From assembly GCA_963836265.1 (NCBI GenBank), contig CAWIIO010000003.1:186001-250000 (forward strand): a DNA stretch of 64,000 nucleotides. Direction: 5' to 3'. Both the position numbers and the translations under genes were made by a program. Below the pieces are notes generated by a model. The model saw nothing but the letters and a program-made list of their open reading frames with translations. It searched no databases and was not told where the DNA came from. This stretch comes from CAIWHR01 sp963836265 (lineage in GTDB: Bacteria; Pseudomonadota; Gammaproteobacteria; Burkholderiales; Casimicrobiaceae). The stretch's first letter is position 1, and the number at the start of each line of letters is the position of its first letter. This document shows positions 56,198 to 64,000 of the stretch, one piece after another.

Positions 56198-57079
56198 CTA
56201 AGATACAAGTAACCGTCGCGCGCGCTCGATGAGCCGCTTCGCGTTGCGATAGGTTGGCACTTCCACCCACAGGTCATCCACGAGCGCTCGGTCTTCGCCG
56301 CGCATGCGTGCCGCTTCGAAGCCATCGACGATCGCCGTGGCGCGTCGAACCTCGTCGCTGTTCGGCGTCAGCGCGGCGTTGAGCGCTTGCGCATGTTCCG
56401 GGCGCACCACGGCCTTGCACCGATAGCCTAGGCGACGCGCGTAGCGTGCCTCGCGCGCCGCCCCTTCGGGATCGCCGAAGGTGTAGGGGGCGTCGATCGG
56501 CTCGATGGCCACGGCCCGACATTCGAGGACGAAGCGCCGCCGTGCGTGGTCGAGCTCCACGGCGTCGGGCTGGCGTTCGGCACACAGGTCGGCGGCAAGA
56601 TCTTCGGCGCCGAGCAGCGCCGCGCGGATTCGCGGGCTGCCGCCGGCGATGGCACGGATGTCGAGCACGCCGAGGGCGGTCTCGCACACCGGCAGGATCT
56701 CCGTCGTGCCGGATGCGATGCCCACGGCGCTCTCCCACTGCGAGATCGCTTCGTGGAGCGCGCGCATCTGCGCAGCGCTCGCTGCCATCGGGTAGGCGAC
56801 GACATCGGGCCGCGCCGGCATCGCGGCGGCCAAGTCGGTGGCCCCTTCGGCGTCGAGTGCATTGATGCGCACAGCGACGATCCGGCCCGCATCTCGCCAG
56901 CACTGCAACAACGTGGCGAGCCCCCGGCGTGCCTCGTCGCGACGCTCCGGCGGCGTGAAGTCTTCGAGGTCGACGATCAGGGCGTCGGCGCCGCACCGCT
57001 GCATGGCGGCATGCGCCTCGGCATCGGCCCCCGGACCGAACAGCCAGGTGCGTCGCAGGTCGGGGTCGGCAATGGTCAC
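56198..57079 (-). CDS. HpcH/HpaI aldolase / citrate lyase beta-like (CitE family)
   Basis: The 293-aa TIM-barrel protein has RRTWLFGPGADAEAHAAMQR, the substrate/metal region ALIVDLEDFTPPERRDEAR, EILPVCETALGVLDIRAIAG and ALLGAEDLAADLCAERQPDA with the metal-binding Glu/Asp pair. It probably cleaves a 3-hydroxy-acyl-CoA such as malyl- or citramalyl-CoA; the exact substrate is unknown. It lies between the DctP receptor and the IS110 copy, so it is likely part of the TRAP uptake/CoA operon. Its last codons include the AGTAACCGTC repeat. Confidence 0.9.
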   Translation of the reverse strand: MTIADPDLRRTWLFGPGADAEAHAAMQRCGADALIVDLEDFTPPERRDEARRGLATLLQCWRDAGRIVAVRINALDAEGATDLAAAMPARPDVVAYPMAASAAQMRALHEAISQWESAVGIASGTTEILPVCETALGVLDIRAIAGGSPRIRAALLGAEDLAADLCAERQPDAVELDHARRRFVLECRAVAIEPIDAPYTFGDPEGAAREARYARRLGYRCKAVVRPEHAQALNAALTPNSDEVRRATAIVDGFEAARMRGEDRALVDDLWVEVPTYRNAKRLIERARRLLVS

Positions 57080-57116
57080 GGGCGTTGGCGGGCGGAAAGC
57101 GGGGCGCCGGTGACGC

Positions 57117-58103
57117 CTACTTGTAGTTCTTGATCCGGTCGATGTTGTCCTGGCCGAATTTCTTCCCGAAATCGAAGTAAGTCGGGCCTAGCGTCGCCTG
57201 GAACTTCGACTTGTCGACGACCTCCACGACGGCCATTCCCTTCGAGCGCAGATCGGCGGCCGCCTTGCTCTCGTCTTCATCGATCCGCGCCCCGTTGGCC
57301 TTGACCGCTTCCTTGGCCGCCTCCACGAACGCCTGCTTGTCGGCCGCGGAGAGCTTGTCCCACTGTCCCTTGCTCATGAGGAGCAGCGCCGGCGAATAGA
57401 CGTGTCCGGGTAGCGTCAGGTTCGTCTGCACCTGATCGAACTTCGCCGCTTCAATCACCGAGAGCGGATTGTCCTGCCCGTCCACCGTCCCCTGCTGCAG
57501 CGCGATGAATACCTCGGTGAACGCCATCGGCGTCGGGATGATGCCAAACGCCTTGGAGGCCTGAATATGGACGGGATTTTCCATTGTCCGCATCTTGAGA
57601 CCCTTCAGGTCATCCGGCACAGTCACCGGACGTTTTTTGTTCGTCATGTGGCGAAAGCCGTTTTCGCCCCACGCGAGCGCCTGGATGCCTTTCGGTGGAA
57701 ACTTTTGCAGCATCTTCTGCCCAATCGGGCCATCGAGCACGGCGCGCGCGTGCGCGTAGTCGCGAAACAGGAACGGAATGTCGAGGATCGCGACCTCGGG
57801 GACGAAGTTGGGCACGGGCCCGGTCGACGTCATCGTCAGGTCGAGCGTGCCCAACTGCAGGGCCTCGATCGATTCCCGCTCGGCACCGAGCCCGCCCGAA
57901 TAGAAGTTCTGCACCTTGTAGCGACCGTTGGTCCGTCTTTCGACCTCGCGCGCAAACGTGTCGACCGCCACGCCATAGTGCGAATTCTGGCTTATCGAGA
58001 TGTTCATCTTCAGCGTCGTCGCAGCCCCCGCCGCGGCGGGGGGCCACGAGAAGCCGACGGCCACGGACAGGAAGAGCGCGCGGATGACGGGGCGGATCGG
58101 CAT
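57117..58103 (-). CDS. dctP: TRAP transporter solute receptor (DctP)
   Basis: The 328-aa periplasmic protein has a signal peptide (ALFLSVAVGFSWPPAAAGAA) and DctP motifs: NGRYKVQNFYSGGLGAERES, ALQLGTLDLTMTSTGPVPNF, the Arg region LKGLKMRTMENPVHIQASKA and FIALQQGTVDGQDNPLSVIE. It delivers a carboxylate to the DctQ/DctM permease at 52638-54412. The IS110 copy and the opposing DsrE gene lie between, so receptor and permeases are probably not co-transcribed now. Confidence 0.94.
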   Translation of the reverse strand: MPIRPVIRALFLSVAVGFSWPPAAAGAATTLKMNISISQNSHYGVAVDTFAREVERRTNGRYKVQNFYSGGLGAERESIEALQLGTLDLTMTSTGPVPNFVPEVAILDIPFLFRDYAHARAVLDGPIGQKMLQKFPPKGIQALAWGENGFRHMTNKKRPVTVPDDLKGLKMRTMENPVHIQASKAFGIIPTPMAFTEVFIALQQGTVDGQDNPLSVIEAAKFDQVQTNLTLPGHVYSPALLLMSKGQWDKLSAADKQAFVEAAKEAVKANGARIDEDESKAAADLRSKGMAVVEVVDKSKFQATLGPTYFDFGKKFGQDNIDRIKNYK

Positions 58104-58236
58104 GGGTCGGCTCCTCTGGCGGTAGGGGGATGGCGGCCGGGGATTCTAGCAGCGTGCCGCACGAGCGGCGATGTGGAATAATCGGGAGCGAGACGCCGGA
58201 CGGCCGTCGCCTCGCCATCGCCCAACCCTTCCCCCG

Positions 58237-59691
58237 ATGCTCGATCCTGCCGTTCACGCCCAGCTTGCGGCGATCCTGCCGCCGTCGGCACTGCTGACCG
58301 CGGCCGAAGAAACGCGACCCTACGAATGCGACGGCCTGACGGTCTACCGCGAGTTGCCGGCTGCGGTCGCGATTCCGGACAACGAAGCGCAAGTCGTCGA
58401 GATCCTCAGGCGCTGCCATGCCGCACGGGTACCGGTCGTGGCGCGCGGGGCAGGGACGAGTCTTTCCGGCGGCGCGATGCCGGACAAGAGCGGCGTGCTC
58501 CTGTCGCTCGCCAAGTTCCGCAGGGTCCTCGCCGTCGACCCGTTGGCGCGAACGGCCGTCGTCCAACCCGGCGTGCGCAACCTGTCGATTACCGAAGCCG
58601 CGGCGCCCTTCGGTCTTTACTATGCACCGGATCCGTCCTCGCAGATCGCCTGCACGATCGGCGGCAACGTGGCGGAAAACGCAGGCGGCGTCCACTGCCT
58701 CAAATACGGCCTCACCGTCCACAACGTCCACCGGGTCCGCGGCGTGCTCATCACCGGCGAGGTTGTCGAGTTCGGCGCCGATGCGCCGGACAGCCCCGGC
58801 TATGACCTGCTCGCGCTCATCAACGGGTCCGAAGGGCTGCTTGCGGTCATCACCGAAGTCACCGTCAAGCTGACGCCGAAACCACAGCACGCGCAGGTTG
58901 CGCTGGCCGCGTTCGACGACATCGTGCAGGCAGGCGCCGCCGTGTCGGCGGTGATCACCGCGGGCATCGTGCCGGCGGGTCTCGAGATGATGGATCAGCC
59001 GGCCACCCGCGCGGTCGAGGAATTCGTCCACGCGGGCTATCCGCTCGACGCCAAGGCAGTCCTGCTGGTCGAGACCGACGGCACGCCGGAGGAAGTCGCC
59101 GCCGACATGGCGGAGATCCGGCGCGTGCTGACGGACGCCGGCGCGACGGAGGTCCGCGTGTCGAAGGACGAGGCGCAGCGGCAGCTCTTCTGGTCCGGGC
59201 GCAAGGCGGCGTTTCCGGCGATCGGGCGCATCACGCCCGATTACTACTGCATGGACGGGACGATCCCGCGCAAGAAGCTCGCCTATGTGCTGGCACGGAT
59301 CGAGGAGTTGTCGAAGCAGTTTGGATTGCGCTGCGCCAACGTGTTCCACGCCGGCGACGGCAACCTGCATCCGCTCATCTTGTTCGACGCCAACGTCGAA
59401 GGCGAGGTCGAGCGCACCGAAGCGTTCGGCGCCGCGATTCTCGAGCTTTGCATCGAGGTGGGCGGCACGATCACCGGCGAGCACGGCGTCGGGGTCGAGA
59501 AGTTGGCAGGGATGTGCGTTCAGTTCCAGCCCGGCGAGCTCGAGCGCTTCCTCGGCATCAAGTCCGCGTTCGACGCCCATGCGCTGCTCAATCCCGGCAA
59601 GGGCGTGCCGACGCTGCATCGCTGCGCCGAGTTCGGCAAGCTCCACGTGCACGAGGGCCGCATTCCGCACCCGGAGATCCCGCGATTCTGA
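58237..59691 (+). CDS. glcD: FAD-linked glycolate oxidase subunit GlcD
   Basis: The 484-aa flavoprotein has the FAD PP-loop segment RGAGTSLSGGAMPDKSGVL, IACTIGGNVAENAGGVHCLK, ANVFHAGDGNLHPLILFDAN and TITGEHGVGVEKLAGMCVQF, the standard VAO/GlcD layout. With GlcE and GlcF it oxidises glycolate to glyoxylate and feeds electrons to the quinone pool. The start at 58237 gives the usual N-terminus. A D-lactate dehydrogenase-like gene follows after 11 nt, and glcE/glcF come only at 62036, so the operon has two inserted genes. Confidence 0.93.
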   Translation: MLDPAVHAQLAAILPPSALLTAAEETRPYECDGLTVYRELPAAVAIPDNEAQVVEILRRCHAARVPVVARGAGTSLSGGAMPDKSGVLLSLAKFRRVLAVDPLARTAVVQPGVRNLSITEAAAPFGLYYAPDPSSQIACTIGGNVAENAGGVHCLKYGLTVHNVHRVRGVLITGEVVEFGADAPDSPGYDLLALINGSEGLLAVITEVTVKLTPKPQHAQVALAAFDDIVQAGAAVSAVITAGIVPAGLEMMDQPATRAVEEFVHAGYPLDAKAVLLVETDGTPEEVAADMAEIRRVLTDAGATEVRVSKDEAQRQLFWSGRKAAFPAIGRITPDYYCMDGTIPRKKLAYVLARIEELSKQFGLRCANVFHAGDGNLHPLILFDANVEGEVERTEAFGAAILELCIEVGGTITGEHGVGVEKLAGMCVQFQPGELERFLGIKSAFDAHALLNPGKGVPTLHRCAEFGKLHVHEGRIPHPEIPRF

Positions 59692-59702
59692 AAGCATTGG
59701 CC

Positions 59703-61118
59703 ATGGACGTCCACGCCGGACTTCACCAGGCGCGGCCCGATGCTCGCGCCGTCGCCGACCTCGTGACCAGACTTGCCGACGATTACGGCACGCGCGCGGT
59801 CACCTCGCGCGCCATCCGCGACCAGCACAGCCATGGCGAAGGGATGGCCGACGCCGGGCTCCCCGACGTCGTCGTGTTTCCGCACACCAACGAGGAGATT
59901 GCGGCGATCGTGCGGCTCTGTCACGCGGCGCGGGTGCCGGTCATCGCGTTCGGCGTGGGCACGTCGCTCGAAGGCCACGTCGCGGCGCTCTACGGCGGCG
60001 TCTCGCTCGACTTATCGCAAATGGACAGCGTGCTGGAAGTGAACGCCGAGGACCTCGACTGCCGGGTTCAGGCGGGCGTTACGCGCGAACAGCTCAACGC
60101 CGAGCTCCGAGGCAGCGGACTCTTCTTTCCGATCGATCCCGGCGCGAACGCGACGATCGGGGGCATGGCGGCGACCCGCGCGTCGGGCACCAATGCCGTT
60201 CGCTACGGCACGATGCGCGAGAACGTGCTCGGCCTCACCGTCGTGACCGCGGACGGCAGGATCGTGCACACGGGGGGACGCGCGCGCAAATCGAGCGCGG
60301 GCTACGACCTCACGAGGATCTTCGTCGGCGCCGAGGGGACGCTCGGCGTCATTGCGGAAATCCAGCTCCGACTCTATCCCGTGCCGCAGGCGATCTCGGC
60401 GGCGGTCTGTCAATTCCCCGACCTCGCGAGCGCGGTCAATACGGTGATCATGGCGATGCAGCACGGGATCCCGGTGGCGCGGATCGAGTTGCTCGACGAC
60501 GTGCAGATGCAGGCGTGCATCCGTTATTCGAAGCTCGAAGGCTACGCTAGCGCACCGACGCTGTTCTTCGAGTTCCATGGCTCCGAGACAGGGGTGGCCG
60601 AGCAAGCCGCCGACATGCAGGCGATCACGGAGGAATTCGGCGGCAGCGCATTCGAATGGGCGACGCTGCCCGAAGACCGCTCGCGTCTTTGGAAAGCGCG
60701 GCACGATGCCTACTACGCCGCGATGGCGCTGCAGCCGGGAACGCAAGGGTTCGCGACCGACGCCTGCGTGCCAATTTCGCGGCTTGCCGACTGCGTGCTG
60801 GAAACCAGGGCCGACGTCGAGGCGACGGGGCTCGTGGCGCCGATCGTCGGCCATGTGGGCGACGGCAATTTCCACCTCGTCGTGCTGTTCCATCCGGAAA
60901 ATGCGTCCGAACGCGAGCAGGCGGAGGGCATCGCGGAGCGCGTCAGCCTGCGCGCGATCGCGATGGGCGGCACCTGCACCGGCGAGCACGGCGTCGGCGT
61001 GCACAAGCTCGACGCACTCGTCGCCGAGCACGGTGAAGCGGTGGACCTGATGCGCTCGCTCAAGCGCGCGTTCGATCCACGCAACATCATGAACCCGGGC
61101 AAGACGGTGCCGCTGTGA
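59703..61118 (+). CDS. FAD-binding D-lactate dehydrogenase-like oxidase
   Basis: The 471-aa protein has FAD-binding FGVGTSLEGHVAALYGGVS and DPGANATIGGMAATRASGTN, a substrate/cap region, and the C-terminal HVGDGNFHLVVLFHPENA with TCTGEHGVGVHKLDALVAEH. It resembles cytochrome-type D-lactate dehydrogenases (Dld/LDHD) more than GlcD, although the two families are close. It would oxidise a 2-hydroxy acid to the keto acid. Its presence between glcD and glcE suggests a shared role in 2-hydroxy-acid oxidation. Confidence 0.88.
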   Translation: MDVHAGLHQARPDARAVADLVTRLADDYGTRAVTSRAIRDQHSHGEGMADAGLPDVVVFPHTNEEIAAIVRLCHAARVPVIAFGVGTSLEGHVAALYGGVSLDLSQMDSVLEVNAEDLDCRVQAGVTREQLNAELRGSGLFFPIDPGANATIGGMAATRASGTNAVRYGTMRENVLGLTVVTADGRIVHTGGRARKSSAGYDLTRIFVGAEGTLGVIAEIQLRLYPVPQAISAAVCQFPDLASAVNTVIMAMQHGIPVARIELLDDVQMQACIRYSKLEGYASAPTLFFEFHGSETGVAEQAADMQAITEEFGGSAFEWATLPEDRSRLWKARHDAYYAAMALQPGTQGFATDACVPISRLADCVLETRADVEATGLVAPIVGHVGDGNFHLVVLFHPENASEREQAEGIAERVSLRAIAMGGTCTGEHGVGVHKLDALVAEHGEAVDLMRSLKRAFDPRNIMNPGKTVPL

Positions 61119-61120
61119 CA

Positions 61121-61148
61121 GGGATCGGGGATCAGGGATCGGGGATCA
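61121..61148 (+). repeat. Two perfect 14-bp tandem repeats upstream of the GST gene
   Basis: GGGATCGGGGATCA is repeated twice without a gap. A pyrimidine-rich stretch with TTCTGATTCCTGATC and TTCTGACCTCTGA follows at 61180-61214, complementary in character. Such purine/pyrimidine spacer tracts occur between genes in related bacteria; the function is unknown. Confidence 0.7.
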
Positions 61149-61215
61149 GATATCCGAGGCCCGCGGCGTGATTGCGTCTTTTCTGATTCCTGATCTCCGA
61201 CTTCTGACCTCTGAA

Positions 61216-61908
61216 ATGTATACCCTCTACATCGGCAACAGGAATTACTCGTCGTGGTCGCTGCGCGGCTGGCTGGCGGCCAAGCTTTCCGGCGCGCCGT
61301 TTCGCGAAACGATGGTCGCGCTCCGCGGCGAGTCGATGCCCAATCCGGCCAATCGTGCGTTCTCGCCCTCCGCGCGCGTGCCGGTTCTGCACGATGGCGA
61401 TGTCGTCGTCTGGGATTCACTCGCGATCGCCGAATATCTGGCCGAGCGTCATGACGGCCTGTGGCCGCTCGACCCCGTGGCGCGCGCGTGGGCATGGTGC
61501 GTCTCGGCCGAAATGCATTCGGGGTTTTCGGCGCTGCGCAACGAAATGACGATGTGCATTCGCGAGCGCGTCGACGTGCGGCCGTGGTCGGCTGCGCTCG
61601 CCGCGGACATCGTGCGCGTGACCGAGATCTGGGACGAGGGCCGGCGTCGGTTCGCGCCGGGCGGCGCGTACCTGTGCGGTGGGTTTTCGCTCGCGGACGC
61701 GTTTTATGCGCCGGTTGCGTTCCGCTTTCGTACCTACGGTGTCGCCCTGGACGGTCCCGCGGAGGCCTACCTGCGGGCGACGCTTTCGCATCCGTTCGTG
61801 CGCGAATGGGAGGACGCGGCGCTACGGGAGACGGCGATTATCGAAGCGGACGAGCCACGGATCATCTATCGGGACAAGCTGGCCGCGGCTGCCGGACCGC
61901 ACGCATGA
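61216..61908 (+). CDS. Glutathione S-transferase family protein
   Basis: The 230-aa protein starts MYTLYIGNRNYSSWSLRGWL, with an Ser/Cys-type active-site region, then the cis-Pro segment SPSARVPVLHDGDVVVWDSL and the N-capping region YLCGGFSLADAFYAPVAFRF. It resembles GST proteins associated with detoxification; the substrate is unknown. The start at 61216 excludes the repeat tract. Its stop overlaps a doubtful 48-codon frame (ATGA), and glcE follows. Confidence 0.86.
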   Translation: MYTLYIGNRNYSSWSLRGWLAAKLSGAPFRETMVALRGESMPNPANRAFSPSARVPVLHDGDVVVWDSLAIAEYLAERHDGLWPLDPVARAWAWCVSAEMHSGFSALRNEMTMCIRERVDVRPWSAALAADIVRVTEIWDEGRRRFAPGGAYLCGGFSLADAFYAPVAFRFRTYGVALDGPAEAYLRATLSHPFVREWEDAALRETAIIEADEPRIIYRDKLAAAAGPHA

Positions 61909-62035
61909 GCGCCGGGACGCCCCGGGGACGCGTGCGCGAACGGGGCGAAGCCACGGCCCGAACGACGCGTCGCCGCGTGCCGTCGGCCGTTGGCCCATCC
62001 CCGCGTTCATTCGCGGCGGTGGCGGAGGTCGAGCC

Positions 62036-63124
62036 ATGGCGGATGCAGTGATCGCCGAGTGGCAGGCGCGCATCCGAGGAGCGGTGGCGGCGGGTGCACC
62101 GTTGCGTCTGCGGGGCGGGGGCACCAAGGATTTCTACGGGCAGGCGCTCGACGGCGACGTGCTCGACACGACGTCGTACACGGGGATCGTCGATTACGAT
62201 CCAACCGAGCTCGTCATGACGGTACGCGCGGGAACGCGGCTCGCGCACGTCGAGCGTGCGATGCGCGAGCGCGGTCAGATGCTCGCCTGCGAGCCGCCGC
62301 GCTACGGCGAGGAAGCGACGATCGGCGGATTCGTCGCCGCGGGCCTCTCGGGGCCGCGCCGGCCCTATGCGGGCGCTGTGCGCGATCTGGTCCTCGGCGT
62401 GCGGATCGTCGACGGCAAGGGGGATGACCTCGCGTTCGGCGGCCGGGTGATGAAAAACGTAGCCGGATTCGACGTGTCGCGGCTGATGACGGGCGCGCTT
62501 GGTACGCTCGGCCTCATCACCGAGGTGTCGCTCAGGTGCGTGCCTTTCCCCAAGGCCGAAACGACGCGGGTGTTCGAGTGTTCGGCCGACGAGGCAATTC
62601 GGCTCACGAACGAGTGGGGCGGAAAGCCGCTGCCGGTCACCGCGACCGCGTATCACGCGGGTGGGCTTGCCGTGCGGCTCTCGGGAGCGCCATCCGCGGT
62701 CGAAGCCGCAGTGTCGAAGATCGGCGGGAAGGCGCTGCCGGGCAACGACCGAGGCGGCGCGTTCTGGCGCAGCGTACGCGAGCAGACGCAGCCGTTTTTC
62801 GTCGCTGCGCGAGAGAGCGGCGCCCCGCTCTGGCGTCTCGCCGTCAAGTCGACGGCGCCGTTCACGGACCTGGGGGGCGAGCAGCTGATCGAATGGAGCG
62901 GCGCGTTGCGCTGGCTCGCGGCCAACGAGCGCGCCGATGCCGTGCGCGTGCGTGGCTGGGCCGCAAGTCACGGCGGGCACGCGACCCTCTATCGGGCGGC
63001 GGACAAGACGCCTGGCGCGTTCCATCCACTCTCGGAAACGCTCCACGCGCTGCATCGACGCCTCAAGGCCACGTTCGATCCGGCCGGCGTGCTCAATCCG
63101 GGCCGCCTCTACCCCGATTTCTGA
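62036..63124 (+). CDS. glcE: Glycolate oxidase FAD-binding subunit GlcE
   Basis: The 362-aa protein has a shortened FAD-binding domain: LRLRGGGTKDFYGQALDGDV, ATIGGFVAAGLSGPRRPYAG and MKNVAGFDVSRLMTGALGTL. The C-terminus is HRRLKATFDPAGVLNPGRLY. This is the usual GlcE form, shorter than GlcD. GGCGGAGGTCGAGCC precedes the ATG. It pairs with GlcD (58237) and GlcF, which starts 32 nt downstream. Confidence 0.93.
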   Translation: MADAVIAEWQARIRGAVAAGAPLRLRGGGTKDFYGQALDGDVLDTTSYTGIVDYDPTELVMTVRAGTRLAHVERAMRERGQMLACEPPRYGEEATIGGFVAAGLSGPRRPYAGAVRDLVLGVRIVDGKGDDLAFGGRVMKNVAGFDVSRLMTGALGTLGLITEVSLRCVPFPKAETTRVFECSADEAIRLTNEWGGKPLPVTATAYHAGGLAVRLSGAPSAVEAAVSKIGGKALPGNDRGGAFWRSVREQTQPFFVAARESGAPLWRLAVKSTAPFTDLGGEQLIEWSGALRWLAANERADAVRVRGWAASHGGHATLYRAADKTPGAFHPLSETLHALHRRLKATFDPAGVLNPGRLYPDF

Positions 63125-63156
63125 AACGACGGGACAATGGGCCTCTAAGGTTTCTC

Positions 63157-64000
63157 GTGCAGACCGCACTCGCCGATTTCATCCGCGACACCCCCGACGG
63201 CCGCGAGGCCGACGCAATCCTGCGCTCGTGCGTCCATTGCGGGTTCTGCACGGCGACCTGCCCGACCTATCAGCTCCTCGGCGATGACCTCGACAGTCCG
63301 CGCGGTCGGATCTACCTGATCAAGCAGGTGCTGGAAGGCGCGGCGCCGACGGCGAAGACGCAGCTGCATCTCGACCGTTGCCTTACGTGTCGCAATTGCG
63401 AAACCACATGCCCGTCCGGCGTCAAGTTCGGGCGCTTGATCGACATCGGCCGCCTCGTGGTCGACAAGCGCGTGCCACGCTCGCCGACCGAACAGGTCAA
63501 GCGCTGGACGCTTCGTGCAGGACTCCTGTCGGGCCCGGTGTTCGGGGCCGCGGTCGCGGCGGGCCGTGTCGCAAAATCGATGCTTCCCCGGGAGCTTTTC
63601 CGCGCGCTCCCCGGTCGTATCGCGCCGGGTGCCTGGCCGCCCGCCCGCCATCCGCGCACGATGCTCTCACTCGCGGGCTGCGTGCAGGGCGCCCTCGCGC
63701 CCAACATCGATAGTGCGATGGCACGGGTGCTCGATCGCGTCGGGATCTCGCTGGTCCAGGTCGCCGGCGGAGGCTGCTGCGGTGCGCTGCCCTACCACCT
63801 GAGCGAGCACGAGCAGGCGGTCGCGATCGTCAAGCGCAACATCGACGCGTGGTGGCCGCATGTCGGGCGCGGCGCGGAGGCGATCGTCGTGACCGCGAGC
63901 GGGTGCGGCGTCATGGTCAAGGATTATGGCCACCTGCTTCGGCTCGATGCCCAATACGCCGCGAAGGCGAAGAAGATCGCCGAACTTGCGCGTGACACCG
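63157..64000 (+). CDS. glcF: Glycolate oxidase iron-sulfur subunit GlcF, 3' end outside window
   Basis: The frame is open to the window edge, so the last part of the protein is missing. It opens with a GTG at 63157 after TAAGG. Two 4Fe-4S clusters are seen in CVHCGFCTATCPTYQLLGDD and CLTCRNCETTCPSGVKFGRL, and the first CCG-domain motif in GGGCCGALPYHLSEHEQAV. GlcF carries electrons from the GlcD/GlcE flavins to the quinone pool at the inner membrane. Confidence 0.94.
   Translation, partial: MQTALADFIRDTPDGREADAILRSCVHCGFCTATCPTYQLLGDDLDSPRGRIYLIKQVLEGAAPTAKTQLHLDRCLTCRNCETTCPSGVKFGRLIDIGRLVVDKRVPRSPTEQVKRWTLRAGLLSGPVFGAAVAAGRVAKSMLPRELFRALPGRIAPGAWPPARHPRTMLSLAGCVQGALAPNIDSAMARVLDRVGISLVQVAGGGCCGALPYHLSEHEQAVAIVKRNIDAWWPHVGRGAEAIVVTASGCGVMVKDYGHLLRLDAQYAAKAKKIAELARDT

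Overview
The window is a high-GC, gene-dense bacterial chromosome segment, probably from a betaproteobacterium of Burkholderiales/soil-MAG type. The main support is gene order: ribBA-ribH-nusB-thiL-pgpA-cinA(pncC)-recA-recX-alaS is the usual betaproteobacterial arrangement. A PilE/FimT/PilV/PilW/PilX/PilY1 minor-pilin cluster, RND and TRAP transporters and a glcDEF-type operon fit as well. The assignment rests on content and synteny, not on a phylogeny. No rRNA, tRNA or CRISPR array was recognised.

Layout. (1) 1-9741, minus strand: type IV pilus minor-pilin/adhesin operon (fimT2, pilE, fimT1, pilV, pilW, pilX, pilY1), then a partial TonB-like membrane protein. (2) 9934-18452, plus strand: an aromatic acyl-CoA operon with a fused 2-aminobenzoyl-CoA (or salicylyl-CoA) monooxygenase/reductase, a MarR regulator, an enoyl-CoA hydratase, an acyl-CoA dehydrogenase, an aryl-CoA ligase and a RidA deaminase, followed by glutaryl-CoA dehydrogenase. 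A -35/-10 pair with an adjacent perfect palindrome precedes it. (3) 18533-20758: a zeta-class GST isomerase, a fumarylpyruvate hydrolase-like FAH protein and a kynurenine formamidase-like hydrolase. (4) 20814-26040: TetR with two operator-like palindromes, then an RND adaptor and a frameshifted RND pump. (5) 26121-36850: the riboflavin/NusB/ThiL/PgpA/RecA/AlaS block, interrupted by a degenerate IS110-family element. (6) 36879-44059: thioesterase, VOC protein, ComEC, YceI, a secreted two-repeat protein of unknown function and an orphan TRAP receptor. (7) 44077-50941: M14 deacylase, an internally deleted ArgE, a PQQ-type sugar dehydrogenase, an internally deleted ABC solute-binding protein, aldehyde dehydrogenase, SDR and TetR. 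(8) 50919-58103: CaiB/BaiF CoA-transferase, SnoaL-like protein, TRAP DctM and DctQ (frameshifted), DsrE-like protein, an intact IS110-family copy, HpcH/citrate lyase and TRAP DctP. (9) 58237-64000: glycolate oxidase glcD, a D-lactate dehydrogenase-like flavoprotein, GST, glcE and a partial glcF.

How the parts work together. Region 2 activates an aromatic acid to its CoA thioester, hydroxylates and partly reduces the ring in one fused flavoenzyme, and then uses beta-oxidation-type enzymes. The encoded RidA fits hydrolysis of the enamine expected from a 2-amino substrate, and glutaryl-CoA dehydrogenase gives a plausible lower route. The formamidase-like gene could supply anthranilate from kynurenine. 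The FAH/isomerase pair instead resembles a gentisate lower pathway, so the substrate is not settled. Pili plus ComEC suggest natural transformation capacity.

Caveats. Four coding disruptions look like 1-nt indels (RND pump, one transposase, DctQ twice). Two genes carry large in-frame internal deletions. Some of these may be assembly or base-calling errors rather than biology.
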